Source: an uncultured Saccharospirillaceae bacterium (lineage in GTDB: Bacteria > Pseudomonadota > Gammaproteobacteria > Pseudomonadales > Oceanobacteraceae). Taken from it: a DNA stretch of 64,000 nucleotides. Of the stretch, positions 9,448-19,154 are shown piece by piece (the stretch's first letter is position 1; every line of letters starts with the position of its first letter). Where the stretch lies: the NCBI GenBank assembly GCA_947499545.1, contig CANMOZ010000007.1, positions 124,001 through 188,000 of the forward strand, given 5' to 3'. The notes beneath the pieces are model-generated. The model saw nothing but the letters and a program-made list of their open reading frames with translations, was not told the DNA's origin and ran no database searches. Made by a program: the position numbers and the translations under genes.

Positions 9448-12400
9448 TCAGTCCAACAACGCTTTCGAAATCTTAAATAGGTCAAGTTTCCAATAAGCAT
9501 TTTTCCGACTAATCAAGCTTAGAAGTTCACAATAACTATGAAACATTGCTTCCGCCTGCTCCAATGACAGACTGCCTGTTGCTATATCCCAGTGAACCCA
9601 AAGTTCATTGTTAGATTCCAAGCTCAAGTTATCCAGAATCACCCCGTAGGTTCGGCTAGAGATATGGCCGACTTTCGCACTCTTGGGGAGCTTAACCGGC
9701 CCTAATGGATTGAGGCGTGTAAAGACGATTGGAAAGGTCAAGGCTTGAGTGGTTGATTGATCAACACCTAATTTCCTCAGAACCTGTAGGCCGCTCATAC
9801 AAGCATGCGGCTGGTCCTCTATGAATATTTGGTCGCACGTTTTAACTGAATCCAAAAAATTCTTTTTATAGGGGTAGCAAGGAATCCAACTTAATTGAGT
9901 AAAATCCCCGATTAATAGCTGGGCTGATTTTGGGAAAGCGGATCGATCCCAACCCGGAGCCACTATTGAAAATGCCTGATTTTGAGTGTGAAGCCCAATA
10001 GCCCATGCGTAAGCTGTGAATAATAGTGCGTCTAAAGAGACTCCTTCTGTTTTTGCCTGCTGCACTAGCTTTGGCCAACAAGTGATTCGGGCTGATAGGG
10101 ATGAGTGAATATCAAAGGTTTCCGTTTCACCAATAGGAAAGGGAGCTTTTGGCAACCCCTTAAACCTACTTCTCCAATGTTGAAGCGACTCTGTTGCTTG
10201 GGGTGAATCAAGATAACGGTATAAATAATCAATATGATCTTCTACCTTTGCCGGAAGATCAGGCAGTGCTTCGCCCTGGTAAAGCTTAAATAATTCCTCA
10301 ACCAGACGATCTCGACTGGCCAAATCAACCGTCATCAAATCTGTGCAAAGATGGAATCTAACGCACCCCTTACCTAAAGACTGCAAACCTATTTGTGTAC
10401 TAGGCCATTGACCTATAGGCGCAGCGTTCGAAAGCATGCCTTGTTCAATACTTGCTTGATCTAAATCTGCGCTGAGTTCTCTGATCTCAATACGATTATC
10501 AGGGCTCAAAATGCGTTGAGTACCCTGAGCTGTCATCTGCGCCCTAAGCATGTCATGACGCTCTACCAGTGTATTCCATGCTTCATTAAACGCCTGCGGA
10601 TCGAAGGATTTGATATCAACCGCAATGTACAAATGTGAACTGCCTTTTTCTAAATGAAGCATGCGATTAAATGCATAAGCTTGTTGCTGGTCAGTCAAAC
10701 GTACCTTGCGTATTTCAGGCTTTTGCAGAGCGGTGCTGGCATTTTCTTTTTTGGTATTCAAAAGCCGAACGGGTTGAAATGAAGAAAGGGGCAGCTTCAA
10801 CCAAACTTTAGATGTCGCCAAAGCCTTTAGCAGTTGCACATAGGATTCAAAAAGCCCTTGGATAAACGATTCGGGATAAGCTGCTACCGCGTAATCCCAA
10901 CTGAGATATAATGACCCTTTTACCTCTTTTAATTGATGATCCAGATACACTTGGGGGGTTTGGGTCACAGCATAGGTTTGCCCTTCTGAAAAACTGGGCG
11001 CTCGATCTACCACAGGGTTGTTTAATAAAGAGGTAAAGACGACTTCACTCAAGGTGAAATCGCTAACTTCAGCCTGGCGCTTGGCTTCTCTTACTATACG
11101 GATACCGCTAAGGCCGCTATGATCCAATGCACTCAAAAGTTCAGCCTGATTACGTTTTAGAACCGCTTGCCAAGAGTCTTCTGCCTCCATCTCAATGCCG
11201 AGAAAACAGGTGGAAATCATTGGCCCAAGAATATCTTCCACATGCTCGATATTGGATGGTCGGTTATACAGTGTTGAAATCAGCGAAAAATGAGACGGAT
11301 GAACCTGCTTTAGCACCCACCCAAAAACAGACAACAATAGAACAGTAGCCGACACTTGACTTTGTTCTGCAGCCCACTTTAATGAAGCCCAATCGCATTT
11401 GGAGAGACTGGCATCCAGCCTTCGACGTTCAGCTGAACTCAACGCTTGTTTAGATGACAGACGTAACCCTTTCGGCAATCGTTGGATTTTTTCCATCCAA
11501 TAAGCCAGATCGTTTTGCTGTAAATCCACATTTTCCTGAGAACTTTGGTACAAAGCTATATCTCGAAACTCACACCCCGTCGATGGGAGCAATGCATTAG
11601 GATCTTCGTAAAGAGTACGCCACTGTTGCAACAAAAGCTCAACCGAGTTTGCATCCACAATCAGTTCATCAATACTGAAGTGAATGCGTGACCACTCATC
11701 ACTGACTTTAGAAACACGCAGCTCAAACAATGGGCATTGACCATCCGAAAAAACATTATGAGACATGCTTGAACGAATTTGTCTTAACTGCTGCGTGCGT
11801 TCTTCATCGTCAAAACGTCTTAAATCACGGCTTTTCACGCGATAGTTTAATTTTGGCTGTATACGTTGAAGCCCTGAAGAGTCAAACGTCATACGCAACA
11901 TATCATGTTGATCAATCAACTTTTGCCAGGCCTGGTTTAATCGATAAATATCTAACCGCTGCCAGTCGATCTCAAAATACATGTGGCAGCCTACACGTTC
12001 CGCTTCATCCAGCATTTGTCTACCAGAAAAAAACGATGCTTGGATTTCATTGAGTGGAAAAGGGGCATAGCGATTTTCAATATCCGTTGAGACAACGCAG
12101 GGGTTCGTATTGACAGAATTTTTAAGCCCCTCGGAGAATTTTGCTTCTAAATCGGAAAGACTCAATTGAGGTGATACGTCTCTTAACGAGAGCGGTTTGC
12201 CTAACAAATTTTGCAGTGCTGATTTGAGTCCAACTGCGCCCAAGGAGTGCAACCCCAATTCCACCAAAGGGCGATCTCGATGCTTTTTAAGGTCTGAAAT
12301 GGATAACCCCAAGCATCCGGCCACTTGTTCTATTAACGTACCTGCCTCTGTAGTCTCTTGAATATTCGTTGAATGGTTTTTTACTGAAGCGGTCTTTTTT

Positions 12401-15400
12401 TTAGGCAGCCAATGTACATGCTGATGAAAGGGATATCTTGGCAATTTCATGGGCAATCGAGGTTTTTCATACAACCGCTGCCAAGAAATAGATTGACCGG
12501 CCAACCATGCCGACTTGAGAGTTTCTAAGGAAGGCTCTTGCAAAGCCCTTTCTAATTCATGTTCAGATAAAGGCTGCGCTTCACCGGCTAAAACCTCACC
12601 CATAGAATCGCTTGCTAGTACAAACGTTTTTAAAGCTAAAATAGCCGAAGTCTGATCCTTCACTAGCTGAGCCCATCGAACAGAAAACTCGGTGCGCCTT
12701 ACCTGTAAACTGTATGTCAATTGTTCAACAGAAAAACTCGGTTGCTCCGAAAGCTGATTGAGCAGTTCTTTTGCCATACATAACAAGCTGGCATCGTCTT
12801 TTGCGCTTAAGGTCAAAAGAAATTTTGAACGACTGGATTCTTTCTCAGATTGTAGGGTAGCTACCTTACTATGGACAGGTTCTTCAAGAACGACAGCTGC
12901 ATTAACACCACCAAAACCATAGCTATTGATGATTGCGCGGCGTTTGCTGCACGTTGTTTCTGACTCGGCTGAAACCGCCCAAGGCTGATTGGTTGCAGAC
13001 AGATTCACGCATTGCTCATCCCATTCAATATCTGGATTGATACCAGAAAAATTAGGAATACCTGGCAAATAGGCTTGTTTTATTGCGTGCGATACCTTGA
13101 ATAGGGCCGCCAATCCGGATGCCATTTCTGTATGCCCAATTAAAGGCTTAAGCGTACTTACTTGCCAAGGTACAGAGTTTTTTTGTTTTTTCTGTTGATG
13201 GAACGCTGTCTGTAGTGCATCCATTTCAATCGCATCTCCCATAGGAGAACCTGTACCATGGGCCTCTATATATTGAATATCATCGGCACTAAGCTTGGCT
13301 GACCGTATGGCATTGATGAGCACATCACTCATCGCCTTTGCATTCGGGGCTGTTAATGCTGGCCCTCTGCCCCCATGCAAAACTGCACTACCGATAATAT
13401 TGACATAAACTGGATTTGTATCCCGATCAGCATCTGCAGCTGATTTAATTAAAATCGCTCCCACACCTTCAGCTCGCACATAGCCATCCGCTGCTGCTTG
13501 AAATGACTGAGTCTGTTTGCCTTGACTTAAAAAATCCATATATCGGTAGCCTAGGGTTTCTTGCTCCGATACAATGAGATTCACGCTACCGACAATCGCC
13601 TGCTCACACTCACCGGTTTGGATTGATTGAATAGCCCTGTGAATAGCGACCAAGGCTGATGAGCAAGCAGTATTCGTGTATTCACTCGGCCCTTCCAAAT
13701 TGAACCAATGAGAAATCCGATTAGCGTACATACAAACCGATGAAGAAGTCATAATAAAAGAAGAGGGTTTGGGCAATTCGACTGACTCATGATAACTCTT
13801 AGAAGCAGCCGCAATAAAAACACCTGTTTTTTTTCTCGATATACTTTCTAACGTTTCTCCTGCATTTTCTATTGCCCAATAAGTATGCTGCAACAACAAC
13901 CGCTGTTGGGGATCCATTAAATCGGCTTCAGCGGGACTGATATTAAAAAATGCATGATCAAAGTATTCAGCATTGGAGATATGATTGATACCATCAAACA
14001 GCTCTCGATTGTGCGCTTCTGCTTTTAAATGCAACTGACATTCATCCAACCCCCTATTAAAATTTTCAATGTCTCCTCCTGGAAATTGCCCGCTTAGCCC
14101 TACTACAGACCATTTGTCGCAGAGTAAATTTGACTTTTTTTCTATAATCTGTGGTGTTTTGGCAGCCGATGGTGGTTTTTGATTGGAGGTCATGTTCTGT
14201 TGAATGGTCACCTCAACTGATTGCGAGTCTATCTCTACAGATTTTGTTTCCGACTGCATTAAGGGAGCCTTGGGCAGTAATCGTACATTCAATTCGTCGA
14301 CGATGGCTGCAAAACTGGAAAATTTAAAGAAAAAAGTTGATTCTAAAGAGAGCCCTAGGGTAGCGCCTAGGGATTCTCCCAGAGACAGTAAATCAGCTGA
14401 GTCGATCCCCAATTCCATTAAAGATTGCTCAGAATCAATCGATTGCTTTTCCTCTCGCCCTATACATAGATTTATGGCTCGAGTCAGTACTTTCTTAATC
14501 TCTATCGATGAATTTACCTTTTTATGCGCATTGACTTTGAGAGGCTTTCGTTTCCGAGAGGCAAGATCATAATGCACCAACACGCCATACCCATCGTTAT
14601 CATGATCCGCGGGGCGGTAGTTGGGCACCAAGGCTTGAATCTGTGCACCGTGGAGCTCATGAAATCGAAGAACTGAATCAACAAGGCGACCTTGATCGTT
14701 TCTTAGCTTGATGTAATCTTCTAATAAATGATCTCTGTACTTTTTATAATCTTTGCATCGTGTCACTCCAACAACGATAGTTACCCCTTCAATAACAGAG
14801 CAATATTGGAGCATAATTTCCAGCAACTGATCGCCATACCCTAAATGCTGGAAATCCGGATGAATATTTAAGCTTTGCAGCTGTACAACGGCACCTTGCG
14901 GATGGGTAATTTTATCAATTTCGTCAAAGCACTGTCGGAACACATCCTGCGTATGACTGATACGATGGGAATAAATCACTCCTACTAATTGCTTATTGTG
15001 AATTAACACCAATTGATGTCGAGGGCTTTGCTTTATACGACGCGTTAAAATGGCTTCATTAATGCGATTTCCCTCTGGCCAACACAGATGCTCTAAAATC
15101 ATTAAATCCGAGAGATCCGCCAATTCAGCTAGACGGACATGATAATCTCTGGCTTGGTAGCATGCTGCCACTCTAGTTCGCTCATATTTCTCTGTCGAAT
15201 CAACATAAAATTGATCGGCCTCAGCAAAATATCCTTGAGAAGCATAGAGTAAAAATTGTTCATCTGCTGCCAGTAAACAGGTTCCAGTTAGCTGATTAAT
15301 CAACTTTGTTGAACGGGTGATATAAGGTTCATTAATCAACAATCGCAAATTGGGTATTCGCTGTCTTAAATCAGATAGCTGCTGTCTTATACCCGCTTTA

Positions 15401-16503
15401 ATTGTTAAAGGACTGACCAGATCATTCTCTGAAGTGAAATACCCTCTCTGATCATCAGAATCATTGCCTACTTCATCATGCTGTGGGCAATTGTTGAGAA
15501 AGGTGCGGGAGATTCCTTCGGCAATCAGTGTAACCATGCCGCCAGGATATTCTTGAATAAAGGTTTGGAATTCAACTGAAGCCTCAATCGATTCGATTGA
15601 AGTGTTTTCAATACAAAGACTATGGATATTATCAGAAGCGTTTGATGTCTTGGCTTCATAAAGCTTAACCAACGGCGATACACTTTTAAATGCTTGTGTA
15701 ACTGAGCGTACAATCAGCTGTGGAGCGCCATTTGCTTGATCGATCAAATATTTAAGCAATAACCCTGTAGTCTCTTCAAAAGCGTGATCCATACTAAGAT
15801 TAGAAAACTTTTCAAAATCCACTCGCAAAGCAACTTCATCAACACCTTGAACCAACGAATCTTTTAGTCTTTTAGTCATTTTAACGTAGGTATCTAACCA
15901 TTCTTTTTCTAATATCCGATCAATTACCTTGGTATTGGATAATTTTATTTGAGTTGTTTTTCTTTCCACCCAGGACTGTTTGAGCAAGCACTGCAAGATG
16001 GATGCTGCTAAGGGCTCAGGAAAATTCTCTAGCCAGCTAGCAAGTGCGCCTTCCTCGAATATAGAACTATTTGGTAATGAGTCTTTGAATGTCTTCAGCA
16101 AAAGGACCGCTAACAAATTGTCAAAGGCATGACCAATAATGCTTGCTTGTGGCTTCCAACCCAAAGCAAATGAGTCAAATAAAGCCACCCACTGCCTTGG
16201 ATCAAACGTTGTATCCGAGGCACAATATTCACTTAGTTTAAAAATCCATTCGGCTTGCTGAGAGGCATCTTGAAACGTACTTTTCAGATGTAATGTATTG
16301 GGAGAACTAGAACCAAGCCAATTGTTATCAACCAAAGCGTATAAGATAGCTTTCGATAATTTCGACCGCTGTTTTAGTTGGGTGGTTTCAATATCAATGC
16401 AGCCACTGGTTTCCCATTCACTTCCAAATAAGCGAATGCTCCAGGCATACAGGTTCAAAGCTAATAAATCATTAGATATTTCATGAAATGTTTTTTCATC
16501 CAT
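9448..16503 (-). CDS. trans-AT PKS with GNAT loading module and tandem heterocyclization domains
   Basis: Protein of 2351 residues that probably starts the pathway. Residues 1-430 are unassigned, in the position of the adaptor/methyltransferase-like regions that precede GNAT loading domains in CurA and SxtA. GNAT 440-640 has the acyl-CoA loop FQHLGYG near 550. ACP1 has GIDSADLL near 700. KS 800-1200 is complete (TACSSA, EAHGTGS, IGHTEMASG). ACP2 has LGLHSL near 1420. Two condensation-type domains follow (1475-1920 and 1935-2351); both replace HHxxxDG with the heterocyclization motif DxxxxDxxS (DELIVDANS and DLMTVDLAS). No AT, KR or A domain is present. The protein ends in Cy, so its partner must start with A-PCP, which is exactly what the next gene encodes. 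ATG is preceded by AGGGG. It diverges from the tandem AT gene across a 328-bp promoter region. Confidence 0.95.
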   Translation of the reverse strand: MDEKTFHEISNDLLALNLYAWSIRLFGSEWETSGCIDIETTQLKQRSKLSKAILYALVDNNWLGSSSPNTLHLKSTFQDASQQAEWIFKLSEYCASDTTFDPRQWVALFDSFALGWKPQASIIGHAFDNLLAVLLLKTFKDSLPNSSIFEEGALASWLENFPEPLAASILQCLLKQSWVERKTTQIKLSNTKVIDRILEKEWLDTYVKMTKRLKDSLVQGVDEVALRVDFEKFSNLSMDHAFEETTGLLLKYLIDQANGAPQLIVRSVTQAFKSVSPLVKLYEAKTSNASDNIHSLCIENTSIESIEASVEFQTFIQEYPGGMVTLIAEGISRTFLNNCPQHDEVGNDSDDQRGYFTSENDLVSPLTIKAGIRQQLSDLRQRIPNLRLLINEPYITRSTKLINQLTGTCLLAADEQFLLYASQGYFAEADQFYVDSTEKYERTRVAACYQARDYHVRLAELADLSDLMILEHLCWPEGNRINEAILTRRIKQSPRHQLVLIHNKQLVGVIYSHRISHTQDVFRQCFDEIDKITHPQGAVVQLQSLNIHPDFQHLGYGDQLLEIMLQYCSVIEGVTIVVGVTRCKDYKKYRDHLLEDYIKLRNDQGRLVDSVLRFHELHGAQIQALVPNYRPADHDNDGYGVLVHYDLASRKRKPLKVNAHKKVNSSIEIKKVLTRAINLCIGREEKQSIDSEQSLMELGIDSADLLSLGESLGATLGLSLESTFFFKFSSFAAIVDELNVRLLPKAPLMQSETKSVEIDSQSVEVTIQQNMTSNQKPPSAAKTPQIIEKKSNLLCDKWSVVGLSGQFPGGDIENFNRGLDECQLHLKAEAHNRELFDGINHISNAEYFDHAFFNISPAEADLMDPQQRLLLQHTYWAIENAGETLESISRKKTGVFIAAASKSYHESVELPKPSSFIMTSSSVCMYANRISHWFNLEGPSEYTNTACSSALVAIHRAIQSIQTGECEQAIVGSVNLIVSEQETLGYRYMDFLSQGKQTQSFQAAADGYVRAEGVGAILIKSAADADRDTNPVYVNIIGSAVLHGGRGPALTAPNAKAMSDVLINAIRSAKLSADDIQYIEAHGTGSPMGDAIEMDALQTAFHQQKKQKNSVPWQVSTLKPLIGHTEMASGLAALFKVSHAIKQAYLPGIPNFSGINPDIEWDEQCVNLSATNQPWAVSAESETTCSKRRAIINSYGFGGVNAAVVLEEPVHSKVATLQSEKESSRSKFLLTLSAKDDASLLCMAKELLNQLSEQPSFSVEQLTYSLQVRRTEFSVRWAQLVKDQTSAILALKTFVLASDSMGEVLAGEAQPLSEHELERALQEPSLETLKSAWLAGQSISWQRLYEKPRLPMKLPRYPFHQHVHWLPKKKTASVKNHSTNIQETTEAGTLIEQVAGCLGLSISDLKKHRDRPLVELGLHSLGAVGLKSALQNLLGKPLSLRDVSPQLSLSDLEAKFSEGLKNSVNTNPCVVSTDIENRYAPFPLNEIQASFFSGRQMLDEAERVGCHMYFEIDWQRLDIYRLNQAWQKLIDQHDMLRMTFDSSGLQRIQPKLNYRVKSRDLRRFDDEERTQQLRQIRSSMSHNVFSDGQCPLFELRVSKVSDEWSRIHFSIDELIVDANSVELLLQQWRTLYEDPNALLPSTGCEFRDIALYQSSQENVDLQQNDLAYWMEKIQRLPKGLRLSSKQALSSAERRRLDASLSKCDWASLKWAAEQSQVSATVLLLSVFGWVLKQVHPSHFSLISTLYNRPSNIEHVEDILGPMISTCFLGIEMEAEDSWQAVLKRNQAELLSALDHSGLSGIRIVREAKRQAEVSDFTLSEVVFTSLLNNPVVDRAPSFSEGQTYAVTQTPQVYLDHQLKEVKGSLYLSWDYAVAAYPESFIQGLFESYVQLLKALATSKVWLKLPLSSFQPVRLLNTKKENASTALQKPEIRKVRLTDQQQAYAFNRMLHLEKGSSHLYIAVDIKSFDPQAFNEAWNTLVERHDMLRAQMTAQGTQRILSPDNRIEIRELSADLDQASIEQGMLSNAAPIGQWPSTQIGLQSLGKGCVRFHLCTDLMTVDLASRDRLVEELFKLYQGEALPDLPAKVEDHIDYLYRYLDSPQATESLQHWRSRFKGLPKAPFPIGETETFDIHSSLSARITCWPKLVQQAKTEGVSLDALLFTAYAWAIGLHTQNQAFSIVAPGWDRSAFPKSAQLLIGDFTQLSWIPCYPYKKNFLDSVKTCDQIFIEDQPHACMSGLQVLRKLGVDQSTTQALTFPIVFTRLNPLGPVKLPKSAKVGHISSRTYGVILDNLSLESNNELWVHWDIATGSLSLEQAEAMFHSYCELLSLISRKNAYWKLDLFKISKALLD

Positions 16504-16831
16504 GAGACTTCTACCCCTATGAAATGAGACCTATATCAAATGTTCTAAGGCATTATCGGCCATTCATATTGATCTCTGTTATTTTTACATTCATGCTTGC
16601 ATATAGGTCTGTACACGCCGTACTCAATATTTTTAGAGTTGGCGCAACAAAAGAGTTCAACTTTTTTTTATAAATTGGATCTAAAGGATTATGAAAGAGT
16701 GCTATCAGACGGATATCTCCTTAATTAAACCTAAAGATTATGATCATATTACGCCAACCTTATGCTTAATTAACTTATCATTGACAGAAGCATACTTATA
16801 AAAAAAACCATCAACCTCAGGACCAATACCA
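16504..16831. promoter_or_regulatory. Divergent control region between the PKS and tandem AT genes
   Basis: This AT-rich 328-bp region separates two divergently transcribed biosynthesis genes, so both promoters and any pathway regulator site should lie here. On the minus strand TTGAGT, 16 bp, TATATG is a weak promoter candidate for the PKS. On the plus strand TTGACA is followed by TATAAA only 10 bp later, so that pair is not a normal promoter. The notable element is a pair of TTAATTAA palindromes. Confidence 0.5.
16720..16773. repeat. Two CTTAATTAA direct repeats, 45 bp apart
   Basis: CTTAATTAA occurs at 16720-16728 and again at 16765-16773. The inner TTAATTAA is palindromic, so each copy could bind a dimeric regulator. 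The 45-bp spacing is roughly four helical turns. An operator role is inference; AT-rich octamers also recur by chance. Confidence 0.3.
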
Positions 16832-18823
16832 ATGCCACACGATTTAAATGGACAAAAAACATCAATTGTCTTCATGTTTCCTGGACAAGGCTGCCAGTTT
16901 TACCATATGGGCCGAGAACTCTATCAAAATAATTTTGTATTTCATAAATGGATGAATGAAGTTGACCAGTTGATACAGCAAGCCAGTGGTCTTTCCATTT
17001 TGAGAGAAATCTATAACGATCAATGTGCTCGCTCCCAACCCTTCATCAATATTCAATACAGCCATCCGGCTATTTTCATGATTGAGTACGCTCTAGCAAA
17101 AACACTTATAGAACAGCAGGTTACTCCAGATTACTTTCTTGGAGCAAGTCTCGGCGAGTTAGTAAGTTTGACATTATCAGACGCTATTTCTTTGAATGAA
17201 GCAGTACGTCTCGTCACTCAGCAGGGTGAATTATTTCATAGACGTTTATCGCCCACTACAGAGGGCGCGATGTTGGCCATTTTGGCTGGAGAAACTTTTT
17301 TCAACAATACACCTGAACTCAATCAGCATTGTGAAATCGCAGCATACAATGCTGAATCTCTCATCGTAATCGCAGGTAAACTCGAACATATAGTTTCAGC
17401 AGAGCGCTTTCTACGTGAAAATGATGTCATTTACCAACGCCTACCTGTAAGTCAAGCATTCCACACACAACACATTGAATATTTAAAACGGGATCTAGTA
17501 GAAATATTCCAAGCAACCAATATGCAAACACCTAAGCTGCCGATTTTTTCTTGTCAAACAGCACAATCCTTAGAGCATTTTGACCAAAGGCATTTTTGGG
17601 ATGCATTGAGGCAACCCATTCAATTTTCTAAAACTCTTGCTAACATAGAATCCAAAGCCCATAACCAACAAGAACAGCTTGTCTATATTGACATGGGACC
17701 GACAGGCACAATGGCCAATCTGGTCAAACAAAACATTAGAAATAATCCTGCATTACAGTGCTTAACAGCACTTAGCCCATTTGGACGGGATTTGGAGGCT
17801 CTCGATAAGGTGCTTTCTTATCGACAGCGAATGCAAATGACGGGTACTGAAGGAAGCCATCATAGCGCCTCACCTAACGACAAACCTTTCAAGCAAGAAG
17901 AAACCCCCTCACAAGCACCCAAACCTAATCTAAAATTGGTAGACCCAAACGTAAACACCGCCTCCAATCAAACTTCAAAAACCAAGCACCTCTATGTATT
18001 TCCAGGGCAAGGCTCTCAAAGGGTAGGAATGGGCGCTGATCTATTTGACGAATTTCCAAATGAAGTCTCTCAAGCAAACGACATACTTGGGTATTCCATT
18101 AAAACACTTTGTTTAGAAGACCCAGAAAAAAAGATATCCAATACTCAATACACCCAGCCAGCACAGTACACCGTGAATGCATTAACCTATTTAAAGCATA
18201 TTGAAACGCACCCCACTCCTCCAGATTTTGTCGCAGGCCATAGCCTGGGTGAATACAATGCCTTATTTGCAGCAGGAGCATTTAGTTTCGAAACCGGTTT
18301 GAAGCTTGTAAAAAAACGGGGCGAATTAATGGCACAAGCTTCTGGCGGTGGCATGGCGGCTGTCATTGGTGCTAGCCCGGACAACATCAATGATCTCTTA
18401 AATTCACACAAACTGAAATCAATCGATATTGCCAATTATAATTCTGATACCCAAACAGTACTGGCTGGTTCTAAAGAGGCTTTAGATGTTGCGGCAAAAG
18501 TGTTTCAAGACAAGGGTTTTACTTTTATCCCTCTGAGAGTGAGTGCACCGTTCCATTCACGATACATGGAACCGGCTATGACGGCCTATAAAGAGCACCT
18601 TAGGCAATTTGAATATCAACCACTCAAGATACCCGTCATTTCTAATGTTACCGGGAAACCTTACGAAGGGAATGACATCATTGATAATCTGACCAAGCAA
18701 ATTTGTGGGTCAGTATTGTGGTTAGATAGCATTCGGTATATTAAGCAACAAGGTAACTTCATCTACAACGAATTAGGGCCTGGCAATGTACTGTCTAAGC
18801 TAATTGACAACATTAAAGGTTAA
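16832..18823 (+). CDS. Tandem trans-acting acyltransferase (AT1-AT2) for the PKS
   Basis: Stand-alone protein of 663 residues with two complete AT domains: AT1 about 8-320, a polar linker about 330-385, AT2 about 388-660. Each begins with an FPGQG motif and has a serine elbow: GASLGE (Ser near 106) in AT1 and GHSLGE (Ser near 471) in AT2. The specificity motif near the catalytic histidine is QAFHT in AT1 and APFHS in AT2; AFHS-type motifs go with malonyl transfer. In related trans-AT systems with paired ATs (PedC/PedD type), one loads malonyl onto the ACPs and the other hydrolyses stalled acyl chains. I infer that AT2 is the malonyl loader and AT1 the proofreader. The divergent PKS lacks AT domains, which fits. 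CAGGA lies upstream of the ATG. Confidence 0.93.
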   Translation: MPHDLNGQKTSIVFMFPGQGCQFYHMGRELYQNNFVFHKWMNEVDQLIQQASGLSILREIYNDQCARSQPFINIQYSHPAIFMIEYALAKTLIEQQVTPDYFLGASLGELVSLTLSDAISLNEAVRLVTQQGELFHRRLSPTTEGAMLAILAGETFFNNTPELNQHCEIAAYNAESLIVIAGKLEHIVSAERFLRENDVIYQRLPVSQAFHTQHIEYLKRDLVEIFQATNMQTPKLPIFSCQTAQSLEHFDQRHFWDALRQPIQFSKTLANIESKAHNQQEQLVYIDMGPTGTMANLVKQNIRNNPALQCLTALSPFGRDLEALDKVLSYRQRMQMTGTEGSHHSASPNDKPFKQEETPSQAPKPNLKLVDPNVNTASNQTSKTKHLYVFPGQGSQRVGMGADLFDEFPNEVSQANDILGYSIKTLCLEDPEKKISNTQYTQPAQYTVNALTYLKHIETHPTPPDFVAGHSLGEYNALFAAGAFSFETGLKLVKKRGELMAQASGGGMAAVIGASPDNINDLLNSHKLKSIDIANYNSDTQTVLAGSKEALDVAAKVFQDKGFTFIPLRVSAPFHSRYMEPAMTAYKEHLRQFEYQPLKIPVISNVTGKPYEGNDIIDNLTKQICGSVLWLDSIRYIKQQGNFIYNELGPGNVLSKLIDNIKG

Positions 18824-18825
18824 TT

Positions 18826-18879
18826 CTGAGAAGAGTGATTCACTTTATTTACCTTTTAAATAGGGTGAATCGCTCTCAG
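18826..18879 (+). terminator. Long hairpin after the tandem AT gene
   Basis: The arms CTGAG..GAG.GATTCAC and GTGAATC.CTC.TCAG pair imperfectly two bases after the stop codon, with a further pairing TTTA/TAAA near the apex. There is no T-tract after the stem, so this is either an imperfect terminator or a 3' end protection structure. It marks the apparent end of the biosynthesis region. Confidence 0.35.
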
Positions 18880-19154
18880 CGAAAAACTAAGATAACTTCA
18901 TCATTTTTTCTCGGATCATAATGACCACTCACTTCATGAAATAATTTTGCTGAAAGTAGGGAATGCCCATTCAATGTAAGTCTGGTTAATGGGCGTATCT
19001 ATACTGAACAAAGCTTGTTCTATGATCAATTTCTGGGCGGTTTATCGGAGAGAAAATATGTTTCAAAGGAGCTTTTTCAGGCACCCCTTATTTATTGGAA
19101 TCGCATATTGTATGCTCTGTAAGTGCCCGAAATATAAATGATGCCACAGCAGGC
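18880..19154. other. Intergenic stretch, nothing assigned
   Basis: This gap lies between convergent genes (tandem AT on plus, binding protein on minus). No ribosome-binding site with a credible reading frame was found. Confidence 0.5.

Noticed and set aside
14204-14572. Plus-strand frame of 122 residues inside the first synthase gene, and similar long antisense frames in topA, fadB and the RND gene
   Set aside because: They overlap strongly supported genes, have no ribosome-binding site and show codon patterns expected from shadow frames.
16794-16805. TTGACA with TATAAA before the tandem AT gene as a promoter
   Set aside because: The two boxes are only 10 bp apart, far from the 16-18 bp needed, so I do not call it a promoter.
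1-18823. A cis-AT type PKS
   Set aside because: No AT domain lies between KS and the following domains in either synthase, and a stand-alone tandem AT is next door, which is the trans-AT layout.
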